From a virus: a DNA stretch of 63,552 bases. Location: positions 1 to 63,552 of IMG/VR virus record IMGVR_UViG_3300050343_000084; one strand, 5' to 3'. Under the pieces are notes generated by a model that worked only from the letters and a program-made list of their open reading frames with translations, made no database searches and was not told the DNA's origin. How positions within the stretch are numbered: the first letter of the stretch is position 1; every line of letters starts with the position of its first letter. Positions 58,477-63,552 of the stretch are shown piece by piece. The position numbers and the translations under genes are program-made.

Positions 58477-58809
58477 TTATTTACTGCTCTCAAATATCTC
58501 TGAGCCTACAGAAAACAATTCTGATTTGTTTAATGAATCGTTTCTAAGTTCAACTTCTGCAAAATATCCTAATATACCACTTGTATTAACTTTATTATCT
58601 TTAGTAAATAATATAAACGATGCAGCTGTTGGCCTAACCGTTTGCGGAGCTATGTTACATACAATTGTATTTGCCCCGTGGTTTATTGACACCACATCAC
58701 CTATTTTCACAACGGTTGTACCCATTGGATCGTTAGTGTAATATAGTATATCTCCAATTTGTACAGATACTTGTATAGGGCTGCTAAATGTTAATGTTAT
58801 TTGATCCAT
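58477..58809 (-). CDS. Small structural protein, 110 residues
   Basis: A 110-residue beta-rich protein: MDQITLTFSSPIQVSVQIGD, then GDVVSINHGANTIVCNIAPQ. It lies 1 base after the Ig-like tail protein gene and probably belongs to the tail or fibre base. Unrecognised. Confidence 0.5.
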   Translation of the reverse strand: MDQITLTFSSPIQVSVQIGDILYYTNDPMGTTVVKIGDVVSINHGANTIVCNIAPQTVRPTAASFILFTKDNKVNTSGILGYFAEVELRNDSLNKSELFSVGSEIFESSK

Positions 58810-58810
58810 A

Positions 58811-60334
58811 TTATGGGCATTCTATTGTTGGATTAAGAGCGGGTGGATTTCCATCGCCTGATATTAATGAAGGTGCCGGGACTACTCGGGCGCATTGCCC
58901 TGTAACAACCCCTCCCGCGAGCACTGTATCTTGTGTAATTGTACCAGTGTCGCAATCAGCATATTCATACACAGAATCTACAGCGCTTTGTGAATTGTCA
59001 AAATCAAATGTAGCGCATGTATACGTCTTAGTGATGTAAGTATCGATGTCATCCGTAAGCGAGTAGCTCATATTCTGTACACCTGTAAATGGCGAAGTAA
59101 TATCAACTCTAAGTGTTAAATCAGAACTTCCTAAATTTAGTAGCTTCGCTCCTTGGGTTATTGTAAAATTACCATCGGCTTCTGTTTTTGTAAAATCGGA
59201 ATCAACTAAAGAGTTGGTGGCTGTCCATGATATAGTGAAGCCTGCTACAGGCGAAATAGTAATATCATGCGTCAAGCTGCCGCTTTGTGTAAAGTTATAA
59301 CTAGCATCCAAAGGCAATGGCGTAGGGTTAGTAACTGAAATATCAGTATCGCCCGAGGTTATTGTTCCGCTTAATTGAATAGAAGTAATAACTCTTCTTT
59401 GGAAAACTATTGGATTAGGCTGATTAAAATCAGGGCTTAAATCCGTTCCGGGAACAACAAATGTTAAATTATGTGTTTGGGTCGATGTTACCGCTGGGAA
59501 TGTTATAGGTACAAGCTCTTGGCCAGACGGTAATATACCTGTAATAGCATTTGTGCCGTTAGAAAAAGTAGCACCATTATCTATTGTTAAAGAATAATCT
59601 GCCCCTTGAACACCTGTTATAGCTAGATTCCTAATCGTCTGCGTAGCTGGAACCGTTGTATTTATTGAATACCCAGTTACATATTCTAAAATAATTGGTA
59701 TTTCAATAGCATGAGCGTATACGTCTATTTCATCACCGCTATGATTTACAAAAGGATATGTGTAGTCTGCATTAACTCTTATAGCGGTTAATCTATTATT
59801 TGAATCAAATACAGATGCTGAAGTATATAGATTGTAATCAGTAGGGTCGCCAGTTCTAAGAGATATAGTTGGGGTAGATTGAAAGTAATAACCTGTGTCT
59901 GCTTGTATAAGCTGCGATAATATTTCTTCTGTGCTTTCAGCAGGGCCTGAATTAGAATAGCTAACAGTGCTAGTCAACGGCGTGGCATTTTGTGTATCAT
60001 AAAACACATCGCCATCTATTGTCACCCCAAGTTCTTGAGCCGCTCCACGCATACATATTTTTATATCAAGATTGTAGTTAGGCATAGTTGCTGTTGTTAC
60101 AAAAACTACTGTCAATATAACGTTTTCGCCATCTTGCGTAAAATAAGAACCAGGTACATCTACCTCTGGGTTTGATGAAACAACCGTAAAATTACTTGCT
60201 TCAATCTCGTAACCCTGATTGGGCACTATTGTTAATACAGCCTGAGGAGCAACGCTGCTTATTAAACCTCCGCCTGGTATTACAAATTCTTGCGATGTTA
60301 CCGTAAAATTATCTATTGCTACTATATTACTCAT
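58811..60334 (-). CDS. Beta-rich tail protein with Ig-like repeats
   Basis: A 507-residue protein, almost all beta-strand: repeated stretches such as TFSNGTNAITGILPSGQELV and IQLSGTITSGDTDISVTNPT read as Ig-like or adhesive modules. It starts exactly where the giant tail gene ends (1-base overlap) and is followed by the 110-residue gene. It probably forms a tail-tip or host-contact element. No enzyme motif visible. Confidence 0.6.
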   Translation of the reverse strand: MSNIVAIDNFTVTSQEFVIPGGGLISSVAPQAVLTIVPNQGYEIEASNFTVVSSNPEVDVPGSYFTQDGENVILTVVFVTTATMPNYNLDIKICMRGAAQELGVTIDGDVFYDTQNATPLTSTVSYSNSGPAESTEEILSQLIQADTGYYFQSTPTISLRTGDPTDYNLYTSASVFDSNNRLTAIRVNADYTYPFVNHSGDEIDVYAHAIEIPIILEYVTGYSINTTVPATQTIRNLAITGVQGADYSLTIDNGATFSNGTNAITGILPSGQELVPITFPAVTSTQTHNLTFVVPGTDLSPDFNQPNPIVFQRRVITSIQLSGTITSGDTDISVTNPTPLPLDASYNFTQSGSLTHDITISPVAGFTISWTATNSLVDSDFTKTEADGNFTITQGAKLLNLGSSDLTLRVDITSPFTGVQNMSYSLTDDIDTYITKTYTCATFDFDNSQSAVDSVYEYADCDTGTITQDTVLAGGVVTGQCARVVPAPSLISGDGNPPALNPTIECP

Positions 60335-63300
60335 TATGGTATTGGATTTACGGGTTGACCTGTATATATGTCAATTGTTATTAAAGTTCCGGTTGTAAAT
60401 GCCGTACAAAGTATTTGTTGCGCGTTGCCGTCAAATACATTAAACCAAAGAGCGGTGCCGTGACAATTAGCGGTTGTAGTACCAGTATTAAATGTACCAC
60501 ATTCCATAAAAAACGTAATCTGACCATTGCTTGAGTTTTGCGCTAATGTCTGGGCATCTGCTTCACTTATTTTGAAAGCACTATATCTATCGCTTGTGCT
60601 TCTAACCTGTCCTTGTGGCGTATAGTATTTTTCATTTCCACTTGGTGCGCCTAAATCAGGTGTTGGATTGCCATCACTATCAACATAGCTTGAGCCACCG
60701 CCACCTGTGTTGGAAATATGAACTCTACCAATTTCTACAGCGTTACCGGAATCCGCTGCTGCGAATATATTAAATGTGCCCCTGCTGCAATTATGACTGC
60801 CTGAAGCTGGAGATGCGCATACCGTTGTCTGTACCCCAGTGCTAGGGTCAACCCAGACCCCTTGTGGTTCGTTAGTAGAAACATACCTACCTACTATGTC
60901 TAAGTTAGTTAGCAAATTAGCTAAACCTTCTACGGTTACATTTTGTGTAGCTGTATTAGGCGGATTATCCGGATCGCTTACAACCAAATCAAAAGAGTAT
61001 GGTTGGGCATCTGGAACTGTACCTGTTACAACAGCGGTCCCGTCTCCGTTATCAGTAAGTGTCAACCAGCTTGGTATATTACTTGAAGTTATAGTTAACT
61101 CTGCTCCAGTATGATCTGCGTCAGCTACTCCGACATTATAAATATACGTATCACCTATAGCATACGCTGTAGTTGGTGGAGTTGTTGTAAAGTAAGGAAT
61201 ATCCGCGACTGGATCAACCGCAATTGTAACTGTACCAACATTGCTTACAAGTTGTGATCCATTAAAAGTATCAGTTGCCGTAAAGTTAAATGCTCCAGCG
61301 TCACCGTTAAAGTTTGCGTTTGGAGTAAAAGTAACAATGCCGCCATTTATAGTTAATGCACCGTTATTTGTGTTATCCGATGTAATATCATACGTAATAA
61401 CCCCTGCTGGTATATTATTGTCTGTAGTTAAATTAGCAAGGTCAATTGTCGGACAAGTAGTACAATCTTCTATAGAGGTTAAACTTCCGTTCACAACGTA
61501 GGGCGCAACCCTTGCTACAAAACAAGATGGGTCAACTTCAACATGCAAAACAAATGAACTTTGAGTGTCCCCTGATATTTCTGCACGCCCGATACCTTGC
61601 ATTGAAAACTCTGCAGCATCTAAATTGTTATCTAAATTAGTGCTAAATTGCGTGCCAATACCTTTTATGTAATTAAAGTATTTACCTTCTTTATCCAAAA
61701 ACTCTTTAACACTACCCTCTTGGAGATTTGTTTGTATTAAACTTGTATACCAGCCAGGTGTAAACACCTCGCTTGTTGGGTTATAATTTGGATTAGCTTG
61801 TAATTCAGCTAAATTAAATGTTTGCTCTTCTGGTTTTCCTTCTACCTGGTATCTATATTCCCTAGACTCTGTGCCTGAATAATTTAATGTTTTATATTTT
61901 TTAACAATATTTGGCTGGTCATTTATTAAGAATCTAATCGAGCTATCATATTGAACACCATAAAAATTATTTCTTGTAGCGCTTGTTGCCCCGTGCTCCC
62001 AAATCTTACCGTTTTTAATACTGTAATACTTGTTATTTAAGGATATAGCCCCTTCAGGTATAAAATCTTTACGAGAAGTCCAGCCTTTAACGTCTTCTTT
62101 AAAGGAAACAGTGGTCCCAGCCTGAGTTAATGACGGATTGAAATAATTGAGTTTAAGCTTATCTTTCCATTCATCTGTAAGATTATTAAGCGTAAGGTTA
62201 TAAACGTCCTTATCGTCGTCATATGAGCCTAATAATACGCTTGATGAGTGTAAGTTATCAGCAAAGAAGTCACGCATGTTGGCTGCTGAAATTTCTTCTA
62301 GCCCATTACGCGATAACCTTAAAATAACACCTCTATTTTTATCAGTAAAATATGCTCTAAACCCATAGGTAGCAAAGCTTTCTGGGTTTTTAGATATGCC
62401 ATATTCACCAACAAAAGGTATCGCTTGTCCTAACACAGCCGTATTACCCACAATGTTTGTATTCCCATCTGCATTAAACAACGCGTCTTTATTCGCTAGC
62501 ACCTTAAGAACTTTATCTTCACAGAAAGCAATTAAGTCCGTATCTCTTGAGTGCAACTTTTGAACACTTGTATAATACGGGTTTAAATCTTTAGTTATTG
62601 GTTCTGCAGCTATAAACTGGTTTAATCTATTAATACCAGAAGTGGAATTAAATATTTGCGAGAATATTAAACCCGTGGCTTTTGTTTCTTCGCCATACGC
62701 TTCGTCTAAAACAGTTGAAACAACAGGACCTTTGTCTATACGTGTTGCATTAAAATCATCACGTATACGATCAGATTCTACACCTTGCCCAAAAGAATAG
62801 CAATTAAACCAATCTAGTTTTTGTAATGGCTGGTGAGCAGCCATGGGAGTGCCTGCATTTTGTATTTCATATATATCGCTAGCCGAATAATATAAGTCTA
62901 AATCAACAGCTTCCTTTGGGTAAGTTTCAAATATAGCAGGATCGTTAGATGTGTATGTATCCGCATCTACCGCATATAGTCTTAAAAATTCTACACCTGT
63001 TCTTGTTGGATTTGCTTGGCCAGTATTAATAGGTGGTAAACCCACAGACGTGGCTATAGGTTTATCTATTTTTATATTCCATCTTACAACTCGTTGGCTA
63101 CCATATTTACCAGAACCATGTCTACCAGTTCTTCTGCTAGCAACACAGTACGCTGAGCGATAGCTCATTGTTATATTGTAAGTATGAGAATCAAGCTCTT
63201 TGTCTGGATCGTCTGTAATTCTAAATATACTACCCGCTGTGTCCAACGATTTAGCAAAACCTATATGATGGCCAGCGCTTGGTTGATTAGTTGGCCAATT

Positions 63301-63552
63301 CCACCAAATGCCTTGTCTATTATAAAAAGCCTTCTTTTGTTTCCAAGGATTACCAAATCCGTGAAATGATATGGTTAAATTTCTTTCGCCAACCACAATA
63401 CCTTTTCCTTGATATGGTCGATCGTCTTGGTTACCCCGCTGATATTTAAGATCACTACCCGCTCTTCTTTTTACATTTAATGGAGATGATTTATCCCAAA
63501 ACCATCCTTTACTATTATCCGGAGCTGTATCTCTCCAGAAACTACTCTTACC
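60334..63552 (-). CDS. Giant tail protein, C-terminal part (continues from base 1)
   Basis: Open from 63552 to the stop at 60334 (1072 codons plus stop), in the phase that continues from the frame leaving the left edge; joined, the gene is 5724 bases. The bases between 63552 and the internal GTG at 63396 are open and read FWRDTAPDNSKGWFWDKSS, so the GTG is not the true start. Early here: RRTGRHGSGKYGSQRVVRWN and FLRLYAVDADTY. The C-terminal region has cadherin/Ig-like repeats (TVTIAVDPVADIPYFTTTPP, then GTAVVTGTVPDAQPYSFDLV). Adhesive C-terminal domains suggest host contact by the tail hub. Confidence 0.78.
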   Translation of the reverse strand, partial: GKSSFWRDTAPDNSKGWFWDKSSPLNVKRRAGSDLKYQRGNQDDRPYQGKGIVVGERNLTISFHGFGNPWKQKKAFYNRQGIWWNWPTNQPSAGHHIGFAKSLDTAGSIFRITDDPDKELDSHTYNITMSYRSAYCVASRRTGRHGSGKYGSQRVVRWNIKIDKPIATSVGLPPINTGQANPTRTGVEFLRLYAVDADTYTSNDPAIFETYPKEAVDLDLYYSASDIYEIQNAGTPMAAHQPLQKLDWFNCYSFGQGVESDRIRDDFNATRIDKGPVVSTVLDEAYGEETKATGLIFSQIFNSTSGINRLNQFIAAEPITKDLNPYYTSVQKLHSRDTDLIAFCEDKVLKVLANKDALFNADGNTNIVGNTAVLGQAIPFVGEYGISKNPESFATYGFRAYFTDKNRGVILRLSRNGLEEISAANMRDFFADNLHSSSVLLGSYDDDKDVYNLTLNNLTDEWKDKLKLNYFNPSLTQAGTTVSFKEDVKGWTSRKDFIPEGAISLNNKYYSIKNGKIWEHGATSATRNNFYGVQYDSSIRFLINDQPNIVKKYKTLNYSGTESREYRYQVEGKPEEQTFNLAELQANPNYNPTSEVFTPGWYTSLIQTNLQEGSVKEFLDKEGKYFNYIKGIGTQFSTNLDNNLDAAEFSMQGIGRAEISGDTQSSFVLHVEVDPSCFVARVAPYVVNGSLTSIEDCTTCPTIDLANLTTDNNIPAGVITYDITSDNTNNGALTINGGIVTFTPNANFNGDAGAFNFTATDTFNGSQLVSNVGTVTIAVDPVADIPYFTTTPPTTAYAIGDTYIYNVGVADADHTGAELTITSSNIPSWLTLTDNGDGTAVVTGTVPDAQPYSFDLVVSDPDNPPNTATQNVTVEGLANLLTNLDIVGRYVSTNEPQGVWVDPSTGVQTTVCASPASGSHNCSRGTFNIFAAADSGNAVEIGRVHISNTGGGGSSYVDSDGNPTPDLGAPSGNEKYYTPQGQVRSTSDRYSAFKISEADAQTLAQNSSNGQITFFMECGTFNTGTTTANCHGTALWFNVFDGNAQQILCTAFTTGTLITIDIYTGQPVNPIP

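Noticed and set aside
63396-63397. GTG at 63396 as the true start of the tail gene
   Set aside because: The frame stays open to the window edge and continues at base 1 in phase, so the GTG is internal.
1-63552. Assignment to crAss-like phages (Crassvirales)
   Set aside because: Long terminase and portal and opposed gene blocks are reminiscent, but no giant RNA polymerase genes are present and I cannot search marker genes.

Overview
The window looks like a complete phage genome, probably a circularly permuted or terminally redundant podovirus of 63.5 kb that was cut open inside a tail gene. The frame that runs off the left edge on the minus strand (start at 2505) continues in the same phase at base 63552 and stays open to 60334. 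This gives one 1907-residue protein and argues that the two ends join. The sequence is AT-rich. Start codons are preceded by A/T-rich stretches rather than Shine-Dalgarno sequences, which fits a Bacteroidetes host such as a marine flavobacterium (inference). I see no tail sheath, tape measure, integrase, DNA polymerase or RNA polymerase gene.

The map has two transcription blocks. The late block is on the minus strand. It starts at 26389, runs left to base 1, re-enters at 63552 and ends at 46122 (about 43.8 kb). In order of transcription it holds two tail fibres (26144-19781), a chaperonin operon groEL-groES with a winged-helix protein, a run of small basic or Cys-containing proteins, a holin, a tandem GroES-like protein, candidate TerS, TerL, portal, scaffold, major capsid, connectors, the giant tail protein, Ig-like tail proteins, a cupin, internal (ejection) proteins, a 2878-residue polyvalent virion protein, a small membrane protein and an M15 endolysin.

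The early/middle block is on the plus strand, 26756-46125. Its first 6.5 kb is a dense cassette of about 20 tiny, mostly unrecognised genes, interrupted by a 450-base structured non-coding region ending in a tRNA-like fold. Then come a Gp88-like protein, KTSC protein, ATP-dependent DNA ligase, DNA-repair glycosylase, an HTH protein plus a phage sigma factor, ERF annealing protein with a PDDEXK exonuclease, SSB-like protein, primase-helicase, a ThyA-family enzyme with a dCMP-type specificity residue, a GIY-YIG/MazG fusion, an endonuclease and class I ribonucleotide reductase. The two blocks converge with overlapping stop codons at 46122-46125.

The most striking signal is a tripartite promoter-like motif (TTTACAAACT / YACGAA / CGATAATATATATG, successive elements starting exactly 13 bp apart) found ten times in the early block, including upstream of the HTH-sigma operon itself. 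The divergent control region (26390-26755) also holds an iteron-like cluster of CAGGATC repeats that could be an origin. A plausible programme: a host-read burst makes the small proteins and the sigma factor, the sigma factor amplifies the motif-driven genes, replication relies on a host polymerase with phage primase-helicase, SSB and nucleotide supply, and the late block then makes virions with help from a phage-specific chaperonin.
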